Positions 51,944 through 60,662 of a stretch of DNA of 64,000 bases are shown in pieces. The position numbers and the translations under genes are program-made. The notes beneath the pieces were generated by a model. The model searched no databases. It was not told the origin of the DNA and saw only the letters and a list, made by a program, of their open reading frames with translations. Each line of letters opens with the position of its first letter. The first letter of the stretch is position 1. The DNA comes from DATBLE01 sp963734065 (lineage in GTDB: Bacteria > Actinomycetota > Thermoleophilia > Gaiellales > Gaiellaceae), in contig CAVTFN010000004.1 of NCBI GenBank assembly GCA_963734065.1, positions 124,001-188,000 on the forward strand. Reading direction: 5' to 3'.

Positions 51944-52631
51944 ACGTCACCTCTCCACTCCCGACGGTCACGTGCTCGCCGCCCCCGATGGCGATCCGGA
52001 GCCGGCCGTCGCGGTCGATCAACTCGGCCACGCCCGACGTCCCCTCGACGGTCACGGTCCGGCCGCGCAGGAAGTCGCGCGCACCGAGCCCGTCGTAGAC
52101 GGCGTCGAGGCCGCCTTCCCGCCACTGCAAGTACCGGATGCCGAGCGCGTCGAGAACGGCATCGAGAACCGCGTCGCCGTCCCACTCCATCCCTGTCGCC
52201 GTCCGCAGCGAGCCGCCGCGCTCGGGCAGCTGCTCGCGCGTCTGGTTGACGTTGATCCCGATCCCCAGCACGACGGCGCCGTCGCGCGCCTCGGCGAGGA
52301 TGCCCGCCACCTTCGTCCGGCGGAGCATGACGTCGTTCGGCCACTTGATCTGGACGGCAAGTCCGGTCAGCTCCTCGAGCGCGTCGGCAACGGCCACGCC
52401 GGCGACGAGCGCGAGCTGCGGCAGCGGCCGGCCGGCGGGTGGCCGGAGCAGGACGGAAGCGAGGACGGCAGAGCGCTGCGGCGCCTCCCACGTCCGTCCC
52501 AGCCGGCCCCGCCCTGCGGTCTGCACGTCGGCGACGGCCACCGTCCCTTCCGCCATCGACGGATCGAGCAGCGCCTGCGTCGACTCGCACGACTCGACGT
52601 GGATCCGCGTCTCGCCGAGCTTAAGCTTCAC
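51933..52631 (-). CDS. birA: biotin--[acetyl-CoA-carboxylase] ligase
   Basis: 232 aa from GTG 52631. Single catalytic domain without the N-terminal HTH of E. coli BirA, so it is not a repressor. SCESTQALLD, the biotinyl-AMP loop QTAGRGRLGRTW, IKWPNDVMLRRTKVAGILAE and GIGINVNQ are all present. It activates biotin and loads it on carboxyl-carrier proteins. Its start overlaps the methyltransferase stop (GTGA at 52628-52631). Confidence 0.94.
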   Translation of the reverse strand: MKLKLGETRIHVESCESTQALLDPSMAEGTVAVADVQTAGRGRLGRTWEAPQRSAVLASVLLRPPAGRPLPQLALVAGVAVADALEELTGLAVQIKWPNDVMLRRTKVAGILAEARDGAVVLGIGINVNQTREQLPERGGSLRTATGMEWDGDAVLDAVLDALGIRYLQWREGGLDAVYDGLGARDFLRGRTVTVEGTSGVAELIDRDGRLRIAIGGGEHVTVGSGEVTYER

Positions 52632-53347
52632 CGCTTCTCCCAGACCGAGACGTGCTTCGTGCTCTCGCTCGTGAACGGCTCGCGGCTCCAGCCGCCCCAG
52701 CGCTCGCGCAGGGTCAGGCCTGCGAGCTGCGCCATCAGGTCGAGCTCGCCCGGCCCAGCCGATCGGAACGCGATCGACCGCCGCTCCCAGGCACCGTCCA
52801 CGAGCGTGAAGTGGTGTGAGACGAGCCGCTGGGTCGCAGCGTCGTACTCGTCGACGCCGACGTGCGTGTCGCCGAGGTCGAAGACGCGGAGCGGGTCGTC
52901 GCTCGGGACACCGGTTTCGATCAAGAAGCAGCCGCCGGTCGCGAGGTGGGCGGCGGCGTTGCGGAAGCACGCGACCTGCTGTTCCTGCGTAGTCAGGTTC
53001 CCGATCGTGTTGAAGACGAGGTAGGCGAGGGTGAACGTGCCGTCGACGCGGGTCGTCGCGAAGTCGCCGATCGTGACGTCGATCCTGTCCGCGCCGGGCT
53101 TCGCGCGCAGCCGCGCGACCATCGCCTCGGAGAGGTCGATCCCCACGACCCGGACGCCGCGCGCCGAGAGCGGCAGCGCGATCCGGCCGGTGCCGATCCC
53201 GAGCTCGAGCGCGGGGCCGTCACCGGCGAGTCGCTCGAGGAAGTTGACGGCGGGCTCGACGACGGCCGCGTCGAACATGCCGGCAGCCAACTCGTCGTAG
53301 CGGGCGGCAACAGCCTCTCCGAAATGGTTCTCGGGCACTGTGGACAC
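52628..53347 (-). CDS. class I SAM-dependent methyltransferase
   Basis: 239 aa from GTG 53347; GTG 53338 is an alternative. LELGIGTGRIALPLSARGVR is the SAM-binding glycine motif I; GIDLSEAMVARLRAKPG is motif II; TLAYLVFNTIGNLTTQEQQV follows. Substrate unknown. The upstream in-frame extension runs through a palindromic repeat, so the long start is unlikely, but the 5' end of the gene lies inside that repeat. Confidence 0.88.
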   Translation of the reverse strand: MSTVPENHFGEAVAARYDELAAGMFDAAVVEPAVNFLERLAGDGPALELGIGTGRIALPLSARGVRVVGIDLSEAMVARLRAKPGADRIDVTIGDFATTRVDGTFTLAYLVFNTIGNLTTQEQQVACFRNAAAHLATGGCFLIETGVPSDDPLRVFDLGDTHVGVDEYDAATQRLVSHHFTLVDGAWERRSIAFRSAGPGELDLMAQLAGLTLRERWGGWSREPFTSESTKHVSVWEKR

Positions 53348-53405
53348 ATCGTTGCACTCTCGTATGGGGTCTGACCCCCGACGGAAGCGCAACGAATCGT
53401 CCACA
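53339..53405. repeat. large imperfect palindrome centred on GGGGTCTGACCCC
   Basis: Left arm 53339-53371 and right arm 53373-53405 match at about 25 of 33 positions; the core GGGGTC-T-GACCCC (53366-53378) and the outer TGTGGAC/GTCCACA are perfect. It overlaps the 5' end of the methyltransferase gene. The bases from 53406 to 53483 hold no gene. Confidence 0.75.
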
Positions 53406-53483
53406 GGCAGCGAGGTCGCTCGTTCTCGCGGTTCGGTGGAAGGATCGTTGCCTCCGCGTGACGATTCCGTCGCGCTTCTGTAG

Positions 53484-53496
53484 GGGGTCTGACCCC
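53484..53496. repeat. second GGGGTCTGACCCC palindrome
   Basis: GGGGTC-T-GACCCC, four bases from the fdhA stop. The flank at 53461-53483 resembles, inverted, the flank right of the first copy (GAAGCGC...ATCGT), so the two copies may bound one element of ~160 bp. Confidence 0.65.
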
Positions 53497-53499
53497 GAA

Positions 53500-56220
53500 C
53501 TAGCGCGCGGCCGGCCTGACGGCGGCTCGAAGAGGCTCGACCCGAACGGCCGAGACCTTGTACTCGGGCGTGCCGATCAGGGGGTCGCCGACGTCGTGGA
53601 TGAGCCAGTTCACCTTCGCCTGCGCGAAGTGCAGAGCCATCCAGACGAGACCCGGGTAGACGCGCTCCGAGTAGTGCGCCTCCGCCTCGAGCGTCCCGCG
53701 CCGCGAGACCAGGCGCGCGACCTCGCCGTCGGCGATCCCGAGCGCGGCCCCGTCCTCGGCGTTGAGCTCGAAGAACGGCTGCTCCTGCTTCTCGAGGACG
53801 CCGGGCTCGCGCATCGTCATCGTCGCCGAGTTGTAGTGGTAGAGCGTGCGCCCCGTCGAGAGGATGAACGGGTACTCGGAGTCGGTCGGCTCGATCGGCG
53901 GCTGGTACTCGACGGGGAAGAACCGCCCGCGGCCGCCGGACAGCGCGGGCTCAGGCGCGTGGAGGTACGGCGTCCCGGGATGGTCGAGGTCGGTGCACGG
54001 CCACTGGATGCCGTCGGGCTCGAGCCGCGGATAGCGGATCCCGTACCAGTTCGGGGAGAGGTCGGCGAGCTCGTTCCAGACCTCCTCGGGCGACTCGTAC
54101 GCGGGCCAGGATCCGCCGAGCGCGGCCGCCATCGCGCAGACGATCCGCCAGTCCTCGCGCGCCTCCCCGGGGCAGTCCAGCGCCTTGCGCACCCGGTTCA
54201 CGCGGCGCTCGGTGTTCGTGAACGTGCCGTCCTTCTCCGCGAAGCTCGACGCCGGCAGCACGACATCTGCGTACTTGCGGCTCGAGTCGTTCAGGAAGAT
54301 GTCCTGGGAGACGATGAACTCGCAGTCGGCGAGGCCTTGCTCGACGTGGTGGGCGTTCGGCTCGGTCTGCGCCGGGTTCTCGCCGATCAGGTAGAGGGCC
54401 TTCACCCGCCCGTCGTGGAGGCCCGAGACGATCTGGTCGAGCCGGTAGCCGGGGGTCTGCGGCAGCTCGACGCCCCAGGCGTCCGCGAACTTCGCGTGGA
54501 CCTCGGGATCCTCGACCGGCTGGTAGCCGGGGTAGTACGACGGGTTCGCGCCCGAGTCGTTCAGCCCCTGGACGTTGTTCTGGCCGCGGAGCGCGTTCAG
54601 GCCGGTCGACTCGTAGCCGAGGTGGCCGGTCATCAGCACGAGGTTCGCGAGCGACCAGATGTTGTCGACGCCGCAGGCGTGCTCGGTCATCCCGAGTGTG
54701 TAGAAGATCGCCGCGTACCGTTCGCCCGCGTACTCGCGCGCGGTCTGGCGGATCGCCTCCGCGTCGACGCCGGTGATGCGCGCCGCCTCCTCGGGCGAGT
54801 AGCGCGAGACGACCTCGCGCACCGCGTCGAAGCCGACCGTGTGCGCCCGGATGTAGTCCTCGTCCTGGAGCCCCTCCGCCAGGATCGTGTGCATCATCGC
54901 GTTGATCAGCCAGACGTCGGTGCCTGGGCGCACCTGCAGGTGGCGCTTCGCGAGCTTGGTCAGCCAGATCTTGCGCGGGTCGGCGACGACGATCGTGGCG
55001 CCCTTGCGCGCCGCCTTCTTGATCCGCAGCGCGAGCACGGGGTGCGCCTCGGTCGTGTTCGACCCGATCACGAGCAGGAAGCGGGCGTTCTCGATCTCGG
55101 GGATCGAGTTGGTACTTGCTCCTCTGCCGAACGACCTGACCAGGCCGTAGAGGGTCGGAGCGTGTCAGGTCGCCTCGCACGAGTGGACGGAGTTGGTGCC
55201 GATCACCCCCCGCGCCAGCTTCTGGATCAGGTAGTTCTCCTCGTTCGTCAGCCGGGCCGAGGCGAGAAAGCCGACGGCCTGGGCGCCGTGTCGCTCCTTG
55301 ACCCGGGACAGTCCCCCGGCCGCGGCCGAAAGCGCCTCGTCCCAACCGGCCGGGTGAAGCTCCCCGTCATCGCCCCGAATCAGCGGCTGCGTCAGCCGGT
55401 CGGGGTGGTGGACGAAGTTGAAGGCGAAGCGCCCCTTGACGCAGAGGTTGCCCTCGTTCGAGACGTACGACGGGTCGGAGGTGACCTTGACGATCCGCTT
55501 CGTCTCGGGGTCGACGTTCAGGTCGACCTGGCAGCCGACGCCGCAGAACGTGCACGTCGTCTTCGTCGTCGTCAGCGCCGCCTCGCGGCCGGGCGGCGCG
55601 CCCTCCTCGAACTTCTCGTAGAGCGCGCCGGTCGGGCAGACCGAGAGACACCCGCCGCACAGCTCGCACTCGGTGTCGAGCCAGCCGCGCCCCCACGTCG
55701 GGACGACCCGCGCCTCGGCGCCGCGGCCCTCCAGCGACAGCGCCGAGCACTGCATCACCTCCTGCGTGTACCGGACGCAGCGCGCGCACAGGATGCACGC
55801 GTCGGGGTCGTAACCCATCAGCAGGTCGCGGTCCTCGTACGGCTCGCGCTTCGCATCCGGCAGGACGAGCGGTGCCTCGACGCCGAGATCGTCCGCGAGC
55901 CCGAGCAGCTCGTTCGGCCGGCCTGCGGGCGAGGCGTTGAGGTGCTCGGCCAGCAGCATCTCCGTCAGCGTCCGCTGGAACTGGGGCACCGACGAGTTCG
56001 TCGACACGACCATGCCGGCGGCGACTCGGGTTGCGCAGGCGGGCAGCGGGCGAGGCGATCCCTCGACCCCGACGACGCACATGCGGCACCCGCCGTAGGG
56101 GTCGAGCTTCGAGTCGTGGCAGAGCGTGGGAACGAAGACGTCGTTGCGGGCGAGCGCGTGGACGAGCAGCTCGCCCTCGGGAGCCGCGACCTCGCGACCG
56201 TCGACCGTGAAAGTGACCAC
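53500..56220 (-). CDS. fdhA: formate dehydrogenase alpha subunit, selenocysteine-containing
   Basis: 906 aa if TGA 55167-55165 is read as selenocysteine (residue 352). The frame continues past it: HSCEAT-U-HAPTLYGLVRSF, with GRGASTNSIPEIENARFLL next, exactly as in Sec-type FdhA. Order: 2Fe-2S domain (Cys34, 45, 48, 62), two 4Fe-4S motifs (CILCARC...C, CELCGGC...CP), Mo-bisPGD domain with CTFCGVGC...C. The His/Cys cluster of NuoG-like subunits is not evident. It oxidises formate to CO2; the NuoE-NuoF type gene at 57525-58949 likely passes electrons to NAD+. GTG start at 56220 with GGAGC upstream. Confidence 0.88.
55121..55153 (-). promoter_or_regulatory. SECIS-like hairpin for selenocysteine insertion
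   Basis: After the TGA (minus strand) CCTCT (from 55153) pairs with AGAGG (to 55121), and an upper stem GGCCT/AGGTC closes a GGTC apical loop at 55141-55138, 23 bases after the TGA. E. coli fdhF has a GGTC-containing apical loop at a similar distance. SelB would bind here. Confidence 0.6.
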
Positions 56221-56234
56221 GCTGCTCCCGGCGC

Positions 56235-57173
56235 CTACCTGATCCTGTAGGTCAGCCTTCTCGTGGTCGCCGACGACTTGTACTGGACGAGCAGCGTCAC
56301 GGTGACCGACTTCCCCTTCGAGCGAACGGGGACGACGACCACGCAGGACCGGTAGGGAGCAGGCCCGTTGACCGCTGTCGTCCTGACCGGCGAGCTGCCT
56401 ACCTTGGCGGCGCAGCCGAGCGCCGACGGCGCGACGCTCTGGGCGCCGAGCAGCACGCGCGCCCGGACGACGAACCGCTTGCCGGCATGCGGGAGCCCGA
56501 CGGGCGAGACGACGAACCGCGGCGGCGCGGGCGGCGGCGTCGTCGTGGTCGGGGGCGGCGGAGGAGCGGTCGGCAGGATCAACCGGTACGTGAAGATGCC
56601 GTTCCCGTCGGGAGCGTCGTCGCCGATCGACCCGCCGTTGTCCCTGGTCGTCTCGACGTAGAAGTTCAGCCCCGTCGTGTTCCCGAGGTCGGAGCGGTTG
56701 ATCCGGAAGGAGATCTGCCCGGCGGCGGTGGAGCTCTGCAGCGTCGGCGCGCTCGCGGCCGCGAAGGACGACCCGTTCCAGGCGAAGAGGCCGGTGTGGT
56801 CCTTGACCCCGGCGTAGACGTAGTCGAATCCGCCGTTGCCCGTGGCGCCGTTCCCGTCGGTGTCCATGACCACCAGGATCCCCTCGTTGGGCTGGAAGTC
56901 CGACGAGTGGTTCGCCAGCGTGACGGTCACCGTGATGTTCCCCTGGTCGTCGTTGGCGACGCCGATGCTGCTGATGTCCGGCGCGCCGTTGATGGCGTCG
57001 CCGACACGGTCGGTGTACGTCTGGGAGCCCGCGCCTACGCGCAGCGGGATGAATGCACGGGCCGGCTGCAGTCGGAGGGCCGCGCGGTTGTCGCGAGGAT
57101 GGCCGCTCGCCGAGGCCGCCACGCCCGCGACCACGAGGGCCGCGGCCACCAGAACGAGACCTGCCTTCATCAC
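56235..57173 (-). CDS. secreted protein with DOMON-like domain
   Basis: 312 aa; signal peptide to ~residue 24. Residues ~48-195 have the beta-rich pattern DRVGDAINGAPDISSIGVAN, VVMDTDGNGATGNGGFDYVY and FAWNGSSFAAASAP, which parallels the protein at 1727-2701. A proline/threonine linker (PPPPPTTTTPPPAPP) leads to a C-terminal beta domain with two Cys (LGCAAKV, YRSCVVVV). Function unknown. It interrupts the formate dehydrogenase genes and is probably co-transcribed with fdhA, 14 bases downstream. Confidence 0.75.
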   Translation of the reverse strand: MMKAGLVLVAAALVVAGVAASASGHPRDNRAALRLQPARAFIPLRVGAGSQTYTDRVGDAINGAPDISSIGVANDDQGNITVTVTLANHSSDFQPNEGILVVMDTDGNGATGNGGFDYVYAGVKDHTGLFAWNGSSFAAASAPTLQSSTAAGQISFRINRSDLGNTTGLNFYVETTRDNGGSIGDDAPDGNGIFTYRLILPTAPPPPPTTTTPPPAPPRFVVSPVGLPHAGKRFVVRARVLLGAQSVAPSALGCAAKVGSSPVRTTAVNGPAPYRSCVVVVPVRSKGKSVTVTLLVQYKSSATTRRLTYRIR

Positions 57174-57228
57174 TCTCCCCTTTCGCCGTTTGACTCCCCG
57201 CGCGGTTGTATCACGAGCGGCGTCACGA

Positions 57229-57528
57229 TCATGGGGCCAGGCACTTCGCCTTCAGCCGGGTCACCTCGGCCAGCACCGACGGGCGGGACGAGGCACCGAT
57301 CCTGCGGCTGACCTTCCCGTCGGCCCACATCACCACCCACCCCGTTCGCCGGTCGCGGTAGTGAAGCGCAGCGACGTGCGGCGTCCCGCGGATCGTCGCC
57401 TTCACCACCGCGAACCGGTCGCTCATGTAGGTCGCCTTGCAGACGTCGACCGGTCGCCAGTGCCGGGTGCCGTAGAAGCCGGTGACGGCGCCCCAGATGG
57501 TCGCGGCCAGCACGACGGCGACGATCAT
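57229..57528 (-). CDS. small uncharacterised membrane-anchored protein
   Basis: 99 aa from ATG 57528, overlapping the stop of the NuoF-like gene (ATGA at 57525-57528). One hydrophobic N-terminal segment (IVAVVLAATIWGAVTGF) is followed by an extracytoplasmic part with Cys in PVDVCKATY and LKAKCLAP. No known domain is recognised. Its tight coupling hints at a link to the formate dehydrogenase, but this is position only. Confidence 0.65.
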   Translation of the reverse strand: MIVAVVLAATIWGAVTGFYGTRHWRPVDVCKATYMSDRFAVVKATIRGTPHVAALHYRDRRTGWVVMWADGKVSRRIGASSRPSVLAEVTRLKAKCLAP

Positions 57529-58949
57529 CCGAGCGCCTCGATCAGCGCCGGCCAGTGACGCGCGACGTTCCGCACGGGGATCGGCGAGGCCTGGCCGAGG
57601 CCGCAGATCGAGGTCTGCGCCATCGCCTCCAGCCACTCGTCGACCTTCTCACGCGGCATCGCGGCGCGACCGTGCTCCAGCTCCTCGACGACGTGGTGGA
57701 GGGCGCGGTTGCCGATCCGGCAGGGCGTGCACTTCTGGCACGACTCCTCGGCGAAGAAGCGCATCGTCTCACCGAGCAGCCGGAGCACCGGATAGCTCGT
57801 GGGGAACACCTGGACGGCCGCCGAGCCGGGGCCGCTCCCCCACTCCCCGAGCGCCTCGCGCGTCAGCGGGACGTCGAGCGCCGCCGACGGGAGGATCCCG
57901 CTCGCAGCGCCGCCTGGGACGAACGCGCCGACCTCGGCGGTGAAGCCGCCGGCGTGCTCGTCGACCAGCTGCCGCGCGGTCACGTCCAGCGGCGCCTCGT
58001 AGCAGCCGGGCTCGCGGACGGCCCCCGAGACCGACCACAGCCGCCCCGGTTGCCACTCCCCGCGGAGGATCCGAGCGACGTGGACGAGCGTCTCGACGTT
58101 GTTGATCAGCGTCGGCCGGCCGAGGTACCCCTTCTGCGCCGGGAACGGCGGGCGCAGCCGCGGCATCCCGCGGCGGCCCTCCATCGACTCGAGCATCGCC
58201 GACTCCTCGCCGCAGACGTACGAGCCGGCACCGACGACGACGTGCACGTTCAACCCGCGCTCCGCGATCGCGTCGTGCAGGCGGGCGCGCGACGTGGCGT
58301 ATTCCTCGCGGAGGTAGACGAACGCCTCGTCGACCTCGCAGAAACGCATCGCCGCGACGAGCCCCTCCAGCAGGAGGTGCGGGCGCAGCTCCATCACGTA
58401 GCGGTCCTTGATCGTCCCCGGCTCGCCCTCGTCGGCGTTGACGATCACGACGCGGGGGCCGGGCTCGCGGCTGACGGCGTCCCACTTGCGGTGCGTGGGG
58501 AAGCCGGCGCCGCCCATGCCGGTCAGGCCCGCGGCTTCGAGCCGGGCGAGCACCTCCTCGGACGGGAGCTCCGGGGGGTCGCGCGGCTCGTCGGGCTCGA
58601 GCAGGAAGCCGTTCGTGCGGTGGGTGACGCCGCCGCGGACGTCGTCGCCGTCCATGACCACCGGCGCCAGGTCGCAGTGGCCGAGGCAGGCGACGGCCAG
58701 CGCGCCGTCCGCGTTCGCGCCCATGCAGTCGCACACCGGCCCGGTGCAGACGCGGACGACGTCCGCCGGCACCTGCAGGAACGAATAGAAGGACACGACC
58801 TCGTGCACCTCGCCTCGGCGGATGTTCATGTGGTCGGCGAGCGAGTCCGACAGCTCGGGCGTGATCGGCCCCACCTCACGGCGCACGCGCCCGAGGTTGT
58901 CGAGCAGCCGCGTGCGCTCGGTCGGAAGCTCCGGCAGGAGCGAGGTCAG
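57525..58949 (-). CDS. NuoE-NuoF fusion subunit (FdsB/HoxF type) of NAD-linked formate dehydrogenase
   Basis: 474 aa. The N-terminal NuoE-like thioredoxin-fold domain has VCTGPVCDC and ACLGHC, the 2Fe-2S cysteines with a shortened spacer. From ~130, the NuoF part: GMGGAGFPTHRKW (FMN), VNADEGEPGTIKDRYVME (NADH), GAGSYVCGEESAMLESMEGR, and ESCQKCTPCRIGNRAL (4Fe-4S). It would pass electrons from FdhA to NAD+. The best start is CTG 58949, overlapping the damaged PAP2 stop as CTGA; no ATG/GTG fits until inside the domain. Confidence 0.85.
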   Translation of the reverse strand: MTSLLPELPTERTRLLDNLGRVRREVGPITPELSDSLADHMNIRRGEVHEVVSFYSFLQVPADVVRVCTGPVCDCMGANADGALAVACLGHCDLAPVVMDGDDVRGGVTHRTNGFLLEPDEPRDPPELPSEEVLARLEAAGLTGMGGAGFPTHRKWDAVSREPGPRVVIVNADEGEPGTIKDRYVMELRPHLLLEGLVAAMRFCEVDEAFVYLREEYATSRARLHDAIAERGLNVHVVVGAGSYVCGEESAMLESMEGRRGMPRLRPPFPAQKGYLGRPTLINNVETLVHVARILRGEWQPGRLWSVSGAVREPGCYEAPLDVTARQLVDEHAGGFTAEVGAFVPGGAASGILPSAALDVPLTREALGEWGSGPGSAAVQVFPTSYPVLRLLGETMRFFAEESCQKCTPCRIGNRALHHVVEELEHGRAAMPREKVDEWLEAMAQTSICGLGQASPIPVRNVARHWPALIEALG

Positions 58950-59480
58950 GGCGAGGACGTCCGTGCTCCGATTATCGCGGCGATGCGGAAGGCGGCGTAC
59001 GCAACCACGCAGCCGAGGGCGGCGCCGGCGATCACGTCGGTGAGGTAGTTGCACGCCGAGCCAGACGCGCGACAATGCGATCAGTGCAGCGAGGCCGACG
59101 AGCGGCCACCGCAGCCGCGGGTGCACGAGACCGACCGCGACCGCCGCGGCGAAGGCGCCGGCGGCGTGTCCCGACGGCATCGAGCTGCTGCCCGGCCCCG
59201 CGACCAGCGGATGGATCGCCGGGTCGGCGACGGACGGGCGCGGTCGGTCGAAGACGCCTTTGAGCAGGTTCGCCAGCCCGGTCGCGACCAGGTAGGAGGC
59301 GCCGGCCAGCACTGCGCCGAGCGGAAATCGACGACGCGCGACGAGGTCGGCAGCCAGTCCGATCCCGACGATCAGCAGGCTCTTCACCCACCAGTCGGAA
59401 AGGTGCACGAAGCACCAGTTCGCCGCACCCCAGTGGACGTGCTGGAACGCCTCGACGACCGCGCGGTCCCAGCGCGTCAC
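58946..59480 (-). pseudogene. PAP2-family phosphatase with frameshift
   Basis: About six membrane segments and the PAP2 motifs KGVFDRPRPS and SMPSGHAAG; the third motif should read SRVWLGV followed by H..TD. In the sequence SRVWLGVQLPH leaves the frame near 59048-59053, while NYLTDVIAGAALGC continues in another frame to TGA 58948-58946. A loss of two bases (CACAAC to CAAC) would explain it. As it stands the upstream frame runs into the NuoE-NuoF gene. Start is GTG 59480, or GTG 59507 within a palindrome. Confidence 0.75.
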
Positions 59481-59512
59481 CGGCAGTGACAGGCTCGAGC
59501 CTGTCACTGCCG
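59481..59512. repeat. perfect 32-bp palindrome
   Basis: CGGCAGTGACAGGCTC (59481-59496) and GAGCCTGTCACTGCCG (59497-59512), no loop, two bases from the stop of the Gfo/Idh gene and touching the PAP2 start. The centre CTCGAG is an XhoI-like hexamer by chance of the palindrome. Confidence 0.75.
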
Positions 59513-59514
59513 TT

Positions 59515-60657
59515 CTAGGAGCGGTACGAGATCTGCTCGCGCTTGCCGCTCTCCCCCGAGCGGACGATCGCGTCGCAGACCTCGGCCGCGCGGTAGCCGT
59601 CCTCGAAGGTGGCGCCGTGAGGGGCGACCTCCGAGTCGTCGGCGATCGCGCGGAGCAGGTGGTGGAGCTCGTTCACGAACGTGTCGCCCCAGCCGATGAT
59701 GTGGCCCGGCGGCCACCAGAACTCCCAGAACGGATGGTCGGCCTCGGTGACGAGCACCCTGGTGAACCCCCGCGTGCGGCTGCCGTTCCGGAACACCTCC
59801 AGCTCGTTCAGCCGCTCCATGTCGAACGCGAGCGAGCCCTTCGAGCCGTTGATCTCCCACTGGAACGCGTTCCGCCGGCCGAGCGCCAGGCGGGTGGATT
59901 CGATCGTCCCGACGGCGCCGTTCTCGAACTCGACCGCCGCCTCGATCGCGTCGTCGACCTGGCGGTCCGGGAGGAACGTCTTGACCAGCGCCGAGACCGA
60001 AGCGAGATCGCCGACCAGGTACCGCGCGAGGTCGACGACGTGCGCGCCGAGGTCCCCGAGCGCGCCGCTGCCGGCCTCGTCCGCGTGGAAGCGCCAGGTG
60101 TCGAGCGACGGGTCGTCGCCCCAGTCCTGGAGGTAGCGCCCACGGAAGTGACGGATCTCGCCGAGCTCGCCCGCGTTGATCAGCTCGCGCGCGAGCCGGA
60201 CGGCCGGGACGAACCGGTAGTTGAACGCGCACAGGTGCTTGACGCCGGTTGCCGCCACCGCCTTCCAGATCTCGTAGCTCTCGTCGGCGTCGCGGCCGAG
60301 CGGCTTCTCGCAGACGACGTGCTTGCCCGCCTCCGCGGCGGCGATTGTCGGCTCGGCGTGGACTGCGTTCGGGCCACCGTTGTCGAACAGGGTGATACCG
60401 GGGTCGGAGACGATGTCGTGCCAGTCGGTCGTCCAGCGCTCGTAGCCGTAGCGCTCGGCGGCCCCGCGCACGGCCTCCTCGTTCCGGCCGGCGATCGCGA
60501 CCAGCCGCGGCATGAGCGGCGGCGGCCAGGTCATGTAGGCGATCTTGCGGAACGCGTTCGAGTGCGCCTTCCCCATGAAGGCGTACCCCAGCATCCCGAC
60601 CCCGATGGAGGGGATTTCGCCTGCGGCGGAATCCCTGGCTGTTGCGCCGATTCCCAC
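59515..60657 (-). CDS. Gfo/Idh/MocA-family oxidoreductase
   Basis: 380 aa from GTG 60657. Rossmann motif GVGMLGYAFMGKAH, catalytic lysine in VVCEKPLGRDAD, and the C-terminal beta-sheet domain with ALGDLGAHVVDLARYLVG and WPPGHIIGWGDTFVNE. It oxidises or reduces a sugar or inositol-type substrate with NAD(P). It is followed on the same strand, 2 bases after a sugar isomerase, so part of a sugar-catabolism unit. Confidence 0.92.
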   Translation of the reverse strand: MGIGATARDSAAGEIPSIGVGMLGYAFMGKAHSNAFRKIAYMTWPPPLMPRLVAIAGRNEEAVRGAAERYGYERWTTDWHDIVSDPGITLFDNGGPNAVHAEPTIAAAEAGKHVVCEKPLGRDADESYEIWKAVAATGVKHLCAFNYRFVPAVRLARELINAGELGEIRHFRGRYLQDWGDDPSLDTWRFHADEAGSGALGDLGAHVVDLARYLVGDLASVSALVKTFLPDRQVDDAIEAAVEFENGAVGTIESTRLALGRRNAFQWEINGSKGSLAFDMERLNELEVFRNGSRTRGFTRVLVTEADHPFWEFWWPPGHIIGWGDTFVNELHHLLRAIADDSEVAPHGATFEDGYRAAEVCDAIVRSGESGKREQISYRS

Positions 60658-60662
60658 GACAG

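Noticed and set aside
53458..56250. 930-codon plus-strand frame opposite fdhA
   Set aside because: Composition is typical of an antisense shadow, and the minus strand carries unmistakable FDH motifs.
57525..59507. PAP2-NuoEF fusion protein
   Set aside because: The joining stretch is rich in Arg and random-looking, and the correct PAP2 continuation exists in a neighbouring frame, so a frameshift explains it.
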